In this document: piece after piece, positions 16,918-25,539 of the stretch
Layout of the letters: the number at the start of each line of letters is the position of its first letter
How positions within the stretch are numbered: the first letter of the stretch is position 1
Source of the DNA: Aestuariispira ectoiniformans
GTDB lineage: Bacteria; Pseudomonadota; Alphaproteobacteria; UBA8366; Aestuariispiraceae
DNA: 64,000 bases
Reading direction: 5' to 3'
NCBI RefSeq assembly: GCF_025136295.1
Contig: NZ_CP062788.1
Location: 496,001 to 560,000 of the forward strand
Position numbers and translations under genes: made by a program
Notes under the pieces: model-generated
Told to the model about the DNA's origin: nothing
Seen by the model: the letters and a program-made list of their open reading frames with translations, nothing else
Databases searched by the model: none

Positions 16918-17916
16918 ATGCGCGGCTTTGGTCTACTATTGGCATTTCTGGCCCTTTGCGGCATCGCCCAGGCGGAAACAGTCCAGCCAGAAATGGCCCA
17001 TCCGGTCGGCCTGACAATGCTCACTGTCAAAGACCCGGCCAGCGGCGGACCGGTCCGCAGCCTCATCTGGTACCCAAGCCAGAGCGCGGGCGAACCCACC
17101 CGCATGGGTCCCTTTGTTCTGGATGCCAGCCGCGACATGCCTGCGGCCAAGGGCCACTTCCCTCTGATCCTGCTCAGCCATGGCAATGAAGGCAGCTATC
17201 TGTCCCACAGGGATAGTGCCATGGCCCTGGCGCAGGCAGGCTATATCGTCGCCACGCCCATGCATGCGGGCGACAATTTCCAGGACAGACGCCTTCTGGG
17301 AACCGAGGTCCTGCTGTCCAGCCGCCCGAAATCCATCTCTGCCCTGATCGATGCACTGCTTGCCGACGGTCGTCTGCCTATCGACCCGAAGAAAATAGGC
17401 TTCATCGGCTTTTCCGCAGGCGGCTATACCGGCCTGGCACTGTTAGGCGCACGGCCAAGCTACGCCCGGGCGGCACTCCATTGCGAAGACCATCCACAGG
17501 ACCCGATCTGCCAATACGCCCCGGTCGATCCGGGCAAACCTGTCCTGATCACCGATCTGTCGGATAGTCGGATCAAGGCGGCAGTGCTGATGGACCCGCT
17601 GACCTGGAATTTCACCGATGATGAACTGGCAGCCGTCAAAACCCCGGTCTATCTGATGCGGCCCGAACAGGGTGATGTCCTCGCGGAAGCCTTCCACAGC
17701 GACCGCATTGCGAAGGTCTCACCGGGTGTCGAGACGGTCTGGTCCATCAAGCACGCCGGTCATTTCTCCTTCCTCGCCCCCTTCCCGGAAGCCATAAAAG
17801 CGGACGTCGGCCCCATCGCGCAGGACGCCCCCGGATTCGACCGGGAGGCCGTGCATGAAGAGATTAACAGACGGATGATCGACTTTTTCGGGCGGGTTCT
17901 TACCCCCCGATCCTAG
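16918..17916 (+). CDS. Secreted alpha/beta hydrolase (dienelactone-hydrolase-like)
   Basis: A 332-residue predicted periplasmic hydrolase. The signal peptide is MRGFGLLLAFLALCGIAQA. The oxyanion and nucleophile regions are LILLSHGNEGSYLSH and KIGFIGFSAGGYTGLALLG, with Ser in GFSAGG. Acid and base candidates are near LMRPEQGD and KHAGHFSFL. It resembles platelet-activating-factor-acetylhydrolase or dienelactone-hydrolase-like esterases; the substrate is unknown. AAGGA lies 9 bases before the ATG at 16918. Its stop shares the CTAG tetramer with the convergent acetyltransferase gene. Confidence 0.82.
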   Translation: MRGFGLLLAFLALCGIAQAETVQPEMAHPVGLTMLTVKDPASGGPVRSLIWYPSQSAGEPTRMGPFVLDASRDMPAAKGHFPLILLSHGNEGSYLSHRDSAMALAQAGYIVATPMHAGDNFQDRRLLGTEVLLSSRPKSISALIDALLADGRLPIDPKKIGFIGFSAGGYTGLALLGARPSYARAALHCEDHPQDPICQYAPVDPGKPVLITDLSDSRIKAAVLMDPLTWNFTDDELAAVKTPVYLMRPEQGDVLAEAFHSDRIAKVSPGVETVWSIKHAGHFSFLAPFPEAIKADVGPIAQDAPGFDREAVHEEINRRMIDFFGRVLTPRS

Positions 17917-18371
17917 GGGAGGATAAACCACTGATGGGGGATTCCCCAGTCGTCATCGAAAACCTCTCCCTCGGCGACGAACCCCATGCTTTGATAGAGA
18001 CCGGCCAGATAAGCCTGGCCTTCGATGCGGATGGGTAAATCCGGATAATCGGTTTTCAGGCGGTCGATGGCCGCCGCGACCAGTTCCTTTCCCAGTCCCG
18101 TGCCACGGCAATCCCGCCGCACGGCCACCCGCCCGAAAGAGGTTTCGGTTTCTGCATGTCCAGCCACACCGGGCGGGACGAGGCGCACCGTGCCCGTGAT
18201 TTTTCCATCCTCGTCAGAGGTGATGCCATGGAGGCAGTGCGCATCCTCGCCATCGATATCCGGGAAAGTGGCATTCTGTTCCACGATGAAAATGTCCTGG
18301 CGCAGGCGCAGCAGGTCATAAAGCGCTGCACCGGAAAGCTGATCCAAAGAAACCCAGGAGACAGAAGCCAT
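17913..18371 (-). CDS. ElaA-family GNAT acetyltransferase
   Basis: A 152-residue acetyltransferase. ElaA-type features are the start region LYDLLRLRQDIFIVEQNA and YQSMGFVAEGEVFDDDWGIPHQWF at the end. The acetyl-CoA loop is RRDCRGTGLGKEL. The substrate is unknown. The ATG at 18371 is preferred over a GTG three codons upstream. The stop codon overlaps that of the convergent hydrolase by 4 bases (CTAG). Confidence 0.88.
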   Translation of the reverse strand: MASVSWVSLDQLSGAALYDLLRLRQDIFIVEQNATFPDIDGEDAHCLHGITSDEDGKITGTVRLVPPGVAGHAETETSFGRVAVRRDCRGTGLGKELVAAAIDRLKTDYPDLPIRIEGQAYLAGLYQSMGFVAEGEVFDDDWGIPHQWFILP

Positions 18372-18479
18372 TGTTTTCACCCATGAATTGCTATTGTCTA
18401 TCCGCTTAGCAGAAAACTTTCCCGATGGCAGGCAAAATCGCTACTATCAGGCGGGTTACAAATCAGGAGGACAGGGGAC

Positions 18480-19124
18480 ATGGACCAGTATTTCGCCATT
18501 CTCGCCATATTGGGAACCATGATGATCGGCGCAATGACACCGGGACCAAGTTTTATCGTGGTCGCCCGCGTCTCGCTTGCGCGGTCCCGGCGCGAAGGGG
18601 TCGCTGTCGCCCTGGGCATGGGCCTCGCCAGTGCCACTTTCACCGCAATCGCGCTTGGCGGCCTGCATTTCATCCTGGAACAGGTGCCTTGGGCCTATCT
18701 GGCATTGAAAGTCCTGGGCGGCGGTTATCTGGTCTTTCTGGCCTTCAGGATTTTCCGGGGTTCGAAATCTCCGATGAATGTCAGTTCGCTGCCGTCGGGC
18801 CCGGAACGCCGCGGATCGCTGCGCAAGGCCTTTGCGCTCGGCTTCCTGACGCAGATCAGCAATCCGAAGACCGCCGTGGTTTTCGCCAGTGTCTTCGCCA
18901 CCTTCCTGACCGTGACGCCGGACCTACCTGTCTATCTCATTCTGGTGCCGCTGATCTATACCGCCCACGCAGGCTGGTATTCCTTTGTGGCCCTGGCCCT
19001 GTCCAGCGAGCGCCCGCGCCGCGCCTATGGCCGGGCAAAAACCTGGATCGACCGCTGCGCAGCCACGGTCATGGGAACCCTCGGGGCCAGCCTCGTCGGC
19101 GACGCCGCCGCATCAATAGACTGA
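18480..19124 (+). CDS. LysE/RhtB family amino-acid exporter, tandem copy 1
   Basis: A 214-residue inner-membrane protein of about six helices. Family marks are the N-terminal MTPGPSFIVVARVSLARSR, LGGGYLVFLAFRIF and FLTQISNPKTAVVFASVFAT. RhtB proteins export amino acids or homoserine lactones. It is followed after 15 bases by a second gene of identical length and closely similar sequence, a clear tandem duplication. It probably shares a promoter with it. The ligand is not predictable. Confidence 0.9.
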   Translation: MDQYFAILAILGTMMIGAMTPGPSFIVVARVSLARSRREGVAVALGMGLASATFTAIALGGLHFILEQVPWAYLALKVLGGGYLVFLAFRIFRGSKSPMNVSSLPSGPERRGSLRKAFALGFLTQISNPKTAVVFASVFATFLTVTPDLPVYLILVPLIYTAHAGWYSFVALALSSERPRRAYGRAKTWIDRCAATVMGTLGASLVGDAAASID

Positions 19125-19139
19125 GAACAGGAGGACGCT

Positions 19140-19784
19140 ATGGATCAATCGCTCGCGGTATTGGGCATTCTGGTAGCAATCACACTCGGCAGTATGAGCC
19201 CGGGGCCAAGTTTCGTGGTCATCGCGCGGGTGTCGCTTGCGCAGTCACGGGCGGAAGGCATCGCCGCCGCCGCGGGTCTTGGCGTGGCGAGCATGATCTT
19301 CACCTGTCTGGCGCTTGGCGGCCTGCATGTGGTGCTGGAACAGGTGGGCTGGCTGTATCTGGTGGTTAAACTGGTGGGCGGCGCCTATCTTGTCTATCTG
19401 GCCTATCGCATTTTCACCGGTGCGAAAGAACCGCTTTCAATGGACATGCCGGTCCGCGACAAAAAGCAGTCCCGAGGTTTGGCAAAGGCCTTTCTGCTGG
19501 GTTTCGGCACGCAATTGAGCAATCCCAAAACCGCGATTGTTTTCGCCAGTGTTTTTGCCACCTTCCTCACCGCCAGGCCGGAACCCTGGCTGTATCTGGC
19601 CCTGGTCCCCGCAATCTTCATGGTCGAGGCGACCTGGTATTCCATTGTCGCCACGGCCCTGTCCAGCGAACGCCCGCGCCGCGCCTATGGCCGGGCCAAA
19701 GGCTGGATCGACCGTATCGCCTCCACCGTTCTCGGTGTCATGGGGGCAAGCCTGATCGGTGAGGCGGTCGCCGCGACGGACTGA
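19140..19784 (+). CDS. LysE/RhtB family amino-acid exporter, tandem copy 2
   Basis: A 214-residue paralogue of the preceding gene, with the same N-terminus pattern (MDQ, SMSPGPSFVVIARVSLAQSR) and the same C-terminal SSERPRRAYGRAK block. The two share long identical segments (NPKTA, VFASVFATFLT), while loops such as AKEPLSMDMPVRD differ. GGAGGACGCT before the ATG gives a good ribosome site. A strong hairpin at 19811-19834 ends the unit. The copies may export different amino acids or act as a heteromer, which is inference. Confidence 0.9.
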   Translation: MDQSLAVLGILVAITLGSMSPGPSFVVIARVSLAQSRAEGIAAAAGLGVASMIFTCLALGGLHVVLEQVGWLYLVVKLVGGAYLVYLAYRIFTGAKEPLSMDMPVRDKKQSRGLAKAFLLGFGTQLSNPKTAIVFASVFATFLTARPEPWLYLALVPAIFMVEATWYSIVATALSSERPRRAYGRAKGWIDRIASTVLGVMGASLIGEAVAATD

Positions 19785-19810
19785 CACCCCTTATTCCGTC
19801 AGACAAAAAA

Positions 19811-19834
19811 ACGCGGCATAAACATGTGCCGCGT
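19811..19834. terminator. Bidirectional rho-independent terminator
   Basis: ACGCGGCA and TGCCGCGT form an 8-bp perfect stem with an 8-base loop, flanked by A's before and TTTT after. It can serve both the RhtB pair on the plus strand and the response regulator gene on the minus strand. Confidence 0.8.
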
Positions 19835-19859
19835 TTTAAAATTCAGCCCGCGATCACCG

Positions 19860-20489
19860 TCACCGGGATGCGTTCGAAGCTGTGCGGTCACCCTGCGTGG
19901 TCGACTGGGTCCTGCCCGACGGGATCATCCCACAAGCCGCCTTGTGATCCGCCATGTCATAAGCCTTGCCCAGAACCCTGGCCGCCAGTCGGTTCGGCAC
20001 AGGCCTGACATAGGGACCGTCCTTCGCACGCAGGAGGTCTTTGCGACGGTCAGGTCCAACGTAGTTCTCTGTAAAAACAAAGACTTTCCGGGACTGGATT
20101 ACAGTCTTGATACGATCCAGCAATGTCTTGGGCGCAAGCGGTTTGACCAGGATATCGTCCGGGCCGCTTTGCACGATTGCCTTGATGTCCTCTGAGGAGG
20201 GATTCCACAAGGTCACAAAAATCGGCATAAAGGGATCAACCCCCGCACGGTTAAACCGGATGTCCCTGATCAGGCCCGTCACGTCCTCCATACTGCTATC
20301 CAGGATCAGCAAATCCGGCACCGCCTTTACAAAGGCCGCACGGATATCCTCTTGCGTTTTCAATTCCTGAACGTTGGAAAAACCGGCCTGGTTCAGAACA
20401 TTACGCGTCTGACGCCGCACATCCGTGATTTCTTCCTGAAAGAAAATAACAGCAGACGCCTTGCCGCTGCTCCTGCCTTGTCCTGACAT
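19860..20489 (-). CDS. Response regulator receiver-domain protein
   Basis: A 209-residue protein with an N-terminal CheY-like receiver (about 12-135). The phospho-acceptor is D64 in LLILDSSMEDVTG, the switch region is FVTLWNPSSED, and the conserved Lys is in DDILVKPLAPK. After the receiver comes ENYVGPDRRKD, a short motif common in alphaproteobacterial stand-alone regulators, and a basic tail of unknown role. No DNA-binding or enzymatic output domain and no histidine kinase lie nearby, so it probably acts by protein contact. The ATG at 20489 is chosen over the GTG just before it. Confidence 0.85.
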   Translation of the reverse strand: MSGQGRSSGKASAVIFFQEEITDVRRQTRNVLNQAGFSNVQELKTQEDIRAAFVKAVPDLLILDSSMEDVTGLIRDIRFNRAGVDPFMPIFVTLWNPSSEDIKAIVQSGPDDILVKPLAPKTLLDRIKTVIQSRKVFVFTENYVGPDRRKDLLRAKDGPYVRPVPNRLAARVLGKAYDMADHKAACGMIPSGRTQSTTQGDRTASNASR

Positions 20490-20617
20490 CACCTAACACC
20501 ACTAAAATCAAAAATTTTGGTGGCACATTACCCGGCAGGGGTTAAGCAAAACTGAACAATAACCGGCATTCTACCAAATTTTAAAAGGCCGGACGGTACC
20601 CGTCTACGCAACAAAAA

Positions 20618-20641
20618 ACGCGGCATCGGATGATACCGCGT
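20618..20641 (-). terminator. Rho-independent terminator after infC
   Basis: ACGCGG/CCGCGT with an inner ATC/GAT pairing forms a hairpin. On the minus strand it is followed by a T run (the complement of 20612-20617). It lies about 35 bases past infC. The stem base ACGCGG matches the terminator at 19811. Confidence 0.75.
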
Positions 20642-20676
20642 TTTCCTGTTCGGAGCCGGGAAAATCCCTGCCGGAA

Positions 20677-21222
20677 CTATTTGGTCGCAACCGGGGCCAG
20701 AACCATGACCATCTGGCGGCCTTCCATGGAAGGCTTCTGTTCGACCTTGGCCTTTTCCGCCATCTCATCGCGAACACGGTTGAGCACTTCGAGGCCCAAC
20801 TCCTGATGCGCCATTTCACGACCGCGGAAACGGAGGGTGACCTTCACCTTGTCGCCTTCGTCGATGAACTTGTTCATGTTCTTCATTTTGACCTGATAGT
20901 CATGTTCATCGATATTCGGGCGGAACTTCAGTTCCTTGACCTCGATGGTCTTCTGCTTCTTCTTGGCCTCGTTCTTCTTCTTCTGAAGCTCGTATTTATA
21001 CTTGCCGAGGTCCATGATCTTGCAGACAGGCGGGTTCGCGCCTGGGGAAACTTCCACCAGGTCCAGGCCAACGCCAAAGGCACGGTCAATCGCGTCGCGC
21101 GTAGCGACGACACCGACGTTTTCTCCAGTTTCATCGATCAGACGCACTTCGCGCACATCGATCATATCGTTCGCGCGCGGGCCGGATTTAGCGGGCGCGG
21201 AAGCATGGTGTGGACGGCGTAT
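20677..21222 (-). CDS. infC: Translation initiation factor IF-3, with AUA start codon
   Basis: IF-3 binds the 30S subunit, rejects non-canonical start codons and blocks subunit joining. The core [20 protein letters not shown] and the [20 protein letters not shown] linker are diagnostic. The nearest ATG (21165) would cut the alphaproteobacterial N-terminal arm. An in-frame ATA at 21222 follows AGGAGG by 5 bases and adds [18 protein letters not shown], which looks like the usual N-terminus. Rare starts are known for infC, because IF-3 represses its own translation through them. The resulting length is 181 residues. It lies downstream of thrS; rpmI and rplT are not adjacent. Confidence 0.9.
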   Translation of the reverse strand: MRRPHHASAPAKSGPRANDMIDVREVRLIDETGENVGVVATRDAIDRAFGVGLDLVEVSPGANPPVCKIMDLGKYKYELQKKKNEAKKKQKTIEVKELKFRPNIDEHDYQVKMKNMNKFIDEGDKVKVTLRFRGREMAHQELGLEVLNRVRDEMAEKAKVEQKPSMEGRQMVMVLAPVATK

Positions 21223-21233
21223 TAGTTCCTCCT
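21220..21233 (-). promoter_or_regulatory. infC ribosome site with AUA initiation codon
   Basis: On the minus strand AGGAGG (21233-21228) is followed after AACTA by ATA. The very strong ribosome site and absence of another start in reach argue that ATA initiates infC. It is a likely target of IF-3 autoregulation. Confidence 0.7.
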
Positions 21234-21280
21234 CGGGTGTATCAACCCTGGTCCGTAATTTTTCCTATCGATTGAGAGCA

Positions 21281-21306
21281 GGGGGCTGCTCATCAAAAGC
21301 GCCCCC
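21281..21306 (-). other. Hairpin between thrS and infC
   Basis: GGGGGC pairs with GCCCCC, and after a one-base bulge GCT pairs with AGC around loop CATCAAA. There is no T run, so it is more likely an RNA processing or attenuation element separating thrS and infC expression than a terminator. Confidence 0.45.
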
Positions 21307-21352
21307 TACAATCTTTACTATAACCACTTTTACAAAAAACGGGAGGGGAAAA

Positions 21353-23299
21353 TCACTGATTCCCCGGCATTTCCGCTTCTTTTTGCAGTTTTGCAACAGC
21401 CTCGTCCAGCTTCAGGAACTCCTGCTCCTTCGTGCCCAGACGACGAACCGCCACTGTCTTCTCCTCTGCCTCGCGGCCACCGACCACCAGAATGACCGGT
21501 GTCTTTTTGACCGAATGCTCACGGATCTTGTAGTTGATCTTCTCGTTGCGAAGGTCAACATCGACCCGCATCCCGGCCTTTTTCAAGGCTTTCTGGACTT
21601 GCTGGGCATAATCGGCCGCCGCATCGGTGATGGTCGCCACCACCACCTGGGTCGGTGCCAGCCACAGCGGGAATTTGCCCGCAAACTGTTCGATCAGGAT
21701 GCCGATGAAACGCTCGAAAGAGCCCAGGATCGCACGGTGCAGGATCACCGGACGATGTTTTTCGCCATCCTCACCAATATAAGTTGCATCCAGGCGTTCC
21801 GGCAGGATGAAGTCCACCTGCAGCGTGCCGCACTGCCAGTCACGGCCAATGGCGTCACGCAGGACGAATTCCAGTTTCGGGCCATAGAAAGCGCCTTCGC
21901 CCGGGTTCATCTCGTAAGGCAGACCGGTTGCCTCGATCGCCTCACGCAGCATGCGGTTCGCCCGTGCCCAGACTTCGTCGTTACCCGCACTTTTCTCCGG
22001 ACGGTCGGAGAATTTGATGTTGATGTCGGTGAAACCGAAATCCTTGTAGACATCTTTCAGCAGGTCGCAGAACAGCTTCGTTTCGGAAACGATCTGTTCT
22101 TCGGTGCAGAAGATATGGGCATCGTCCTGGGTGAACTGACGCACGCGCATCAGACCATGCAGCGCCCCATGGGGCTCATAACGATGGCAGGAACCGAATT
22201 CCGCCATGCGGATCGGCAGATCGCGATAGCTGGTGATGCCCTGCTTGAACATCTGGATGTGACAGGGGCAGTTCATCGGCTTCAGCGCCAGCATACGGCG
22301 GTTGCCGGTGCTGGTATCGGCCTCGTCCACCTCGGCGATGAACATGTTTTCCCGGTATTTGTCCCAGTGACCGCTGTCTTCCCAAAGCTTGCGATCGACC
22401 AGTTGCGGGGATTTCACCTCCTGATAACCGGCATCGTCCAGCTTGGCGCGCAGATAGCGCTCCAGGGTGCGGTAAACCGCCCAGCCCTTCGGATGCCAGA
22501 AGACGGAGCCCATGGCTTCTTCCTGCATATGGAACAGGCCCATTTCGCGGCCCAGCTTACGGTGGTCGCGCTTTTCAGCCTCTTCCAACTGGGTGAGATA
22601 GGCCTTCAGTTCCTTCTCGGTGCGCCAGCAGGTGCCATAGATACGCTGAAGCTGGGGATTGCTGGCATCACCGCGCCAATAGGCGCCCGCCAGTTTCATC
22701 AGCTTGAACGCCTTGCCCAGTTTCCCGGTCGACGGCAGATGCGGCCCCCGGCAGAGGTCCAGCCAGTTTTCGCCCTGGCGATAGATCGTCAGGTCTTCGT
22801 CCTTCGGCAACTCACCGACCCATTCCGCCTTGAAGCTTTCGCCCACCTGGTTGAAATAGTCGATGGCGTCATCACGTTCCCAGACTTCGCGCGTGATCGG
22901 CTCGTCCCGGTCGACGATTTCGGCCATGCGCTTTTCGATGGCTTCGAAATCATCGGTGGAAAACGGCTCTGCGCGATGGAAATCGTAATAGAAACCGTTT
23001 TCAGTGGACGGACCGAAAGTGATCTGCGTGCCGGGGAAGAGTTCCTGCACCGCCTGCGCCAGCACATGGGCGCAATCGTGACGCAGCAGCTCCAGAGCTT
23101 CAGGATCAGTTCGGGTGATGAGAGCTACTTCCGCGTTGGTAGTGATCGGGCGGGTGAGATCCCATTCTTCACCGTTAACCCGAGCCAATACCGCAGCTTT
23201 CGCGAGACCCGACCCGATAGACTCAGCAATCTGCTGACCCGTTACCGCGCCGTCATACTCGCGAACACTGCCATCCGGAAGCGTAATCGCGACCATCAT
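21353..23299 (-). CDS. thrS: Threonyl-tRNA synthetase
   Basis: A 648-residue class II synthetase that charges tRNA-Thr. The N-terminal TGS domain starts with [17 protein letters not shown]. The editing domain carries [17 protein letters not shown], a zinc-ligand histidine region. The catalytic core has [23 protein letters not shown] and motif [16 protein letters not shown]; the anticodon-binding domain ends with [16 protein letters not shown]. The ATG at 23299 follows AAGGATCAAC. The 5' leader holds a GTACCGGG/CCCGGTAC hairpin (23345-23366), of unknown role. The thrS-infC order is conserved in bacteria. Confidence 0.97.
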   Translation of the reverse strand: MMVAITLPDGSVREYDGAVTGQQIAESIGSGLAKAAVLARVNGEEWDLTRPITTNAEVALITRTDPEALELLRHDCAHVLAQAVQELFPGTQITFGPSTENGFYYDFHRAEPFSTDDFEAIEKRMAEIVDRDEPITREVWERDDAIDYFNQVGESFKAEWVGELPKDEDLTIYRQGENWLDLCRGPHLPSTGKLGKAFKLMKLAGAYWRGDASNPQLQRIYGTCWRTEKELKAYLTQLEEAEKRDHRKLGREMGLFHMQEEAMGSVFWHPKGWAVYRTLERYLRAKLDDAGYQEVKSPQLVDRKLWEDSGHWDKYRENMFIAEVDEADTSTGNRRMLALKPMNCPCHIQMFKQGITSYRDLPIRMAEFGSCHRYEPHGALHGLMRVRQFTQDDAHIFCTEEQIVSETKLFCDLLKDVYKDFGFTDINIKFSDRPEKSAGNDEVWARANRMLREAIEATGLPYEMNPGEGAFYGPKLEFVLRDAIGRDWQCGTLQVDFILPERLDATYIGEDGEKHRPVILHRAILGSFERFIGILIEQFAGKFPLWLAPTQVVVATITDAAADYAQQVQKALKKAGMRVDVDLRNEKINYKIREHSVKKTPVILVVGGREAEEKTVAVRRLGTKEQEFLKLDEAVAKLQKEAEMPGNQ

Positions 23300-23344
23300 G
23301 TTGATCCTTATCTTCTGATTCTGTTGCATGTGTTCAAAACAAAG

Positions 23345-23366
23345 GTACCGGGAAACACCCCGGTAC
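23345..23366 (-). other. Hairpin in the thrS leader
   Basis: GTACCGGG and CCCGGTAC form a perfect 8-bp stem about 45 bases before the thrS start. E. coli ThrS represses its own mRNA through leader stem-loops that mimic tRNA-Thr; whether this hairpin does so is unknown. Confidence 0.35.
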
Positions 23367-23418
23367 AGGTCGTTTCTTAGCGGAAAGCCCGAGGGGCCGC
23401 AAGGTTTTGGGCAAGCTT

Positions 23419-23448
23419 TTGGCCTCCGCGCCGTCCTTCTGATATAAT
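23419..23448 (+). promoter_or_regulatory. Putative promoter of the small repeat protein gene
   Basis: TTGGCC (23419-23424) and a perfect TATAAT (23443-23448) are 18 bases apart. Transcription would begin about 25 bases before the small gene at 23481. Confidence 0.5.
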
Positions 23449-23480
23449 GATGTCCACAACGTGAGAAAAGGAGACGGCTC

Positions 23481-23717
23481 ATGAAGCATGTAGTTCGTAA
23501 TGATATGCGCGCCTATGCCGCCTTCCGCGAGGGGCAGGATCGCACGTTGCACGACAACCTGGCCAGGCGCATGCTGGCCATGAACCTGTCCCGACGGAAA
23601 CTGAAACTGACCGGCGAACCCCTGAGAGCCTATGCGGCCTTCCGCACCGGCCAGGACCGGGTCCGCCCTGACGGTAATCACGGTCTGTATTTCCACCGCC
23701 GCAGCCTTTACGGCTGA
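23481..23717 (+). CDS. Small basic protein with a duplicated RAYAAFR-GQDR motif
   Basis: I do not recognise this 78-residue protein. It contains two near-copies of one motif, [12 protein letters not shown] near residue 10 and [12 protein letters not shown] near residue 49, each followed by a short polar stretch. The protein is basic (many Arg and His), with no signal peptide or membrane helix. A good TATAAT promoter and AAAAGGAGACGG before the ATG support expression, and a very strong hairpin terminator follows. It is divergent from thrS. It may be a nucleic-acid- or ribosome-associated peptide, but that is only a guess. Confidence 0.65.
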   Translation: MKHVVRNDMRAYAAFREGQDRTLHDNLARRMLAMNLSRRKLKLTGEPLRAYAAFRTGQDRVRPDGNHGLYFHRRSLYG

Positions 23718-23760
23718 TCTTCGGGCATGGCTTTTCCCGATCAAGAATAAAGTCCTAAAA

Positions 23761-23796
23761 GGTACAGGCCCTGCCGGTAACAGCAGGGCCTGTACC
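23761..23796. terminator. Perfect 14-bp hairpin terminator
   Basis: GGTACAGGCCCTGC and GCAGGGCCTGTACC pair without mismatch around an 8-base loop. AAAA precedes and CGTTTCG follows. It separates the small repeat protein gene (plus) from the LysE gene (minus) and may terminate both. Confidence 0.7.
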
Positions 23797-23822
23797 CGTT
23801 TCGCGCCACCGGCCGATGGCCA

Positions 23823-24416
23823 TCACGCGACTAGATTTTCAACCATGAACCAGAGGGCGGTGAGGCCAAGCACACCCCCCAGCGCCCGATCCACCCAGGA
23901 TCGCGCCGGACCGTTCATCACCTTTGTCACCATCTGTCCGGCCAGCGCCCAAAGCAACAATGAAAAAGCGGGCAAAACAGTGAAAAGAAAGAGCAGTATC
24001 GGGATAGCCGCCATATCCCGGGTCACGCTCAATGCCACGACCATCAGCACCAGTGTCCAGCTTTTCGGGTTTACCAGTTGAAAGGCAAAAAGCGGCCAGA
24101 ACCCCGCCCGGGGTAACAGGGGCGAGGCCCGGCCGCTCTCGCGAGGGATCATCATGCCCACGGCCAGCCACAGCAGGAGCCCCCCGCCAATGGCCGCCGC
24201 TACGGGCTGTACGGCAGGCCAGTGCCGGAACAGCGGCTCCGCCCCCGTCAGGACAGCAACAAGCAACGCAAGCGTGCCAAGGATCACGCCGCCCATTGCG
24301 GGGATTGCGGCCATAACTCCCCGTTCCGCCGACAGGGCCATGACGAGGAAATTGTTGGGGCCGGGGGTAATCACCGCCACCAGGATCGTCACAGCAAGTC
24401 CCAACCAGACTTCCAT
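23823..24416 (-). CDS. LysE family exporter, coupled to glutathionyl-hydroquinone reductase gene
   Basis: A 197-residue membrane protein. The N-terminus EVWLGLAVTILVAVITPGPN is a LysE/RhtB signature and FQLVNPKSWTLVL the second family block. The ATG at 24416 shares its A with the TGA stop of the upstream gene (TGATG) behind GGGGTGAGG, so translation is coupled. Together with that gene and the divergent LysR it forms a likely detoxification unit in which a product of reduction is exported. That role is inferred from context only. Confidence 0.85.
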   Translation of the reverse strand: MEVWLGLAVTILVAVITPGPNNFLVMALSAERGVMAAIPAMGGVILGTLALLVAVLTGAEPLFRHWPAVQPVAAAIGGGLLLWLAVGMMIPRESGRASPLLPRAGFWPLFAFQLVNPKSWTLVLMVVALSVTRDMAAIPILLFLFTVLPAFSLLLWALAGQMVTKVMNGPARSWVDRALGGVLGLTALWFMVENLVA

Positions 24417-25450
24417 CACCTCACCCCTACCAGATCGCATGCGTCATAGGGCCTGTCACATCCATCGGACGCATAAACCATTATTTCACCGAAACGGTTT
24501 CGGTCATGAGAGGCGCACCAGTCCATGTCAGGCATGAGAGGGACAATGCCATGGGGATTATTGTCGCCGTCGTTCTGCCAGTATCCCTTTTGAATCAATG
24601 AAAAATCCACTGTCTCCGCCACCCCGGGAAGCTGGTACAGGTCGCGGGCATAGGCCCAGAGAGCGGGGTAATCGACCAACCGGCGGCGGGTGCAGCGGAA
24701 ATGGCTGTAATAGGCAATGTCGAAACGCAGGAGGACCGGCAACAGCAACCAGTCCGCGCCGGTCAGGACATTCCCCAAAAGAAAGCGCTGGTCTTTCAAC
24801 CGTGTCTCCAGGGCATCTAGGGTCGCAAAGACCCGGCTTACGGCATCGTCATAGGCGGATTGCGTCCGGGCAAAACCGGCACGATAGGCGGCATTGGACA
24901 AATTCTCATAAAGCCAGCGGTCCATTTCGTCGATTTCTGCCGCCAGAACTGCCGGGAAAAAATCCCGCTCATTGCCCCCGGACCGGTCATCCAGGGCGTT
25001 CAGGAAGCGCATCAAGTCACTGCTTTCGTTGGAAATTATACGCTGATCCTGCGCATCCCACAAAACCGGGACGGTCGCGCGGCCTGTGAAGGACGGATGG
25101 CCCAGGCTGTAAAGCTGGTGCAGATGCCGGATCTGGACCGCGCTGCCCGGCACGCGCCATGGATTACCATTGTTCACCGGATAGCCCTGAACGCGCCTGC
25201 CCCCGGCAATCTGGACTGGGATCACCGGCTGTAATTCCTTTTGAATTCGTAACAAATTCACCCGTTGCGACCACGGGCAACTCATGGAGGTGATCAGGTG
25301 ATAACGTCCAGGTGTCATCACGTCCGCTGCAATTCGGGCCATTTCCTGCCTGGACTTGACCCTGTCCAGCCCGGTTTCAGGTCTTTTGAAATCACCATTA
25401 TGGATAATGGTGTCATCATCCACCCATTGCCCGTCAATCAGCATACCCAT
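24416..25450 (-). CDS. Glutathionyl-hydroquinone reductase-like glutathione transferase (ECM4/YqjG family)
   Basis: A 344-residue Xi-class GST-like enzyme. The thioredoxin fold has the active cysteine C58 in SMSCPWSQR; in most relatives the motif is CPWAHR, so the local sequence is slightly divergent. Other family blocks are ISNESSDLMRFLNAL and LFLGDV-like RFLLGNVLTGADWLLLPVL. The family reduces glutathionyl-hydroquinones using GSH. AGGAGA precedes the ATG. It is the first gene of an operon with the LysE exporter and divergent from a LysR regulator. Confidence 0.85.
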   Translation of the reverse strand: MGMLIDGQWVDDDTIIHNGDFKRPETGLDRVKSRQEMARIAADVMTPGRYHLITSMSCPWSQRVNLLRIQKELQPVIPVQIAGGRRVQGYPVNNGNPWRVPGSAVQIRHLHQLYSLGHPSFTGRATVPVLWDAQDQRIISNESSDLMRFLNALDDRSGGNERDFFPAVLAAEIDEMDRWLYENLSNAAYRAGFARTQSAYDDAVSRVFATLDALETRLKDQRFLLGNVLTGADWLLLPVLLRFDIAYYSHFRCTRRRLVDYPALWAYARDLYQLPGVAETVDFSLIQKGYWQNDGDNNPHGIVPLMPDMDWCASHDRNRFGEIMVYASDGCDRPYDACDLVGVR

Positions 25451-25522
25451 CGGTATCTCCTGTGTTTTTCTATAGGGTAAGCAGAAAGCGTGAAAAAATA
25501 TGGTTCAATAGGTAGGAGTTTT

Positions 25523-25539
25523 GGTCTATTTTTCAGACC
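25523..25539 (+). promoter_or_regulatory. LysR-type T-N11-A dyad abutting a start codon
   Basis: GGTCT (25523-25527) and AGACC (25535-25539) form a dyad ending immediately before the ATG of the LysR gene at 25540. It contains a T-N11-A core typical of LysR binding boxes and could serve autoregulation and control of the divergent GST-LysE operon. Confidence 0.5.

Noticed and set aside
21002-23380. Plus-strand open frame of 792 codons
   Set aside because: Antisense to thrS and infC, with no recognisable motif; shadow frame.
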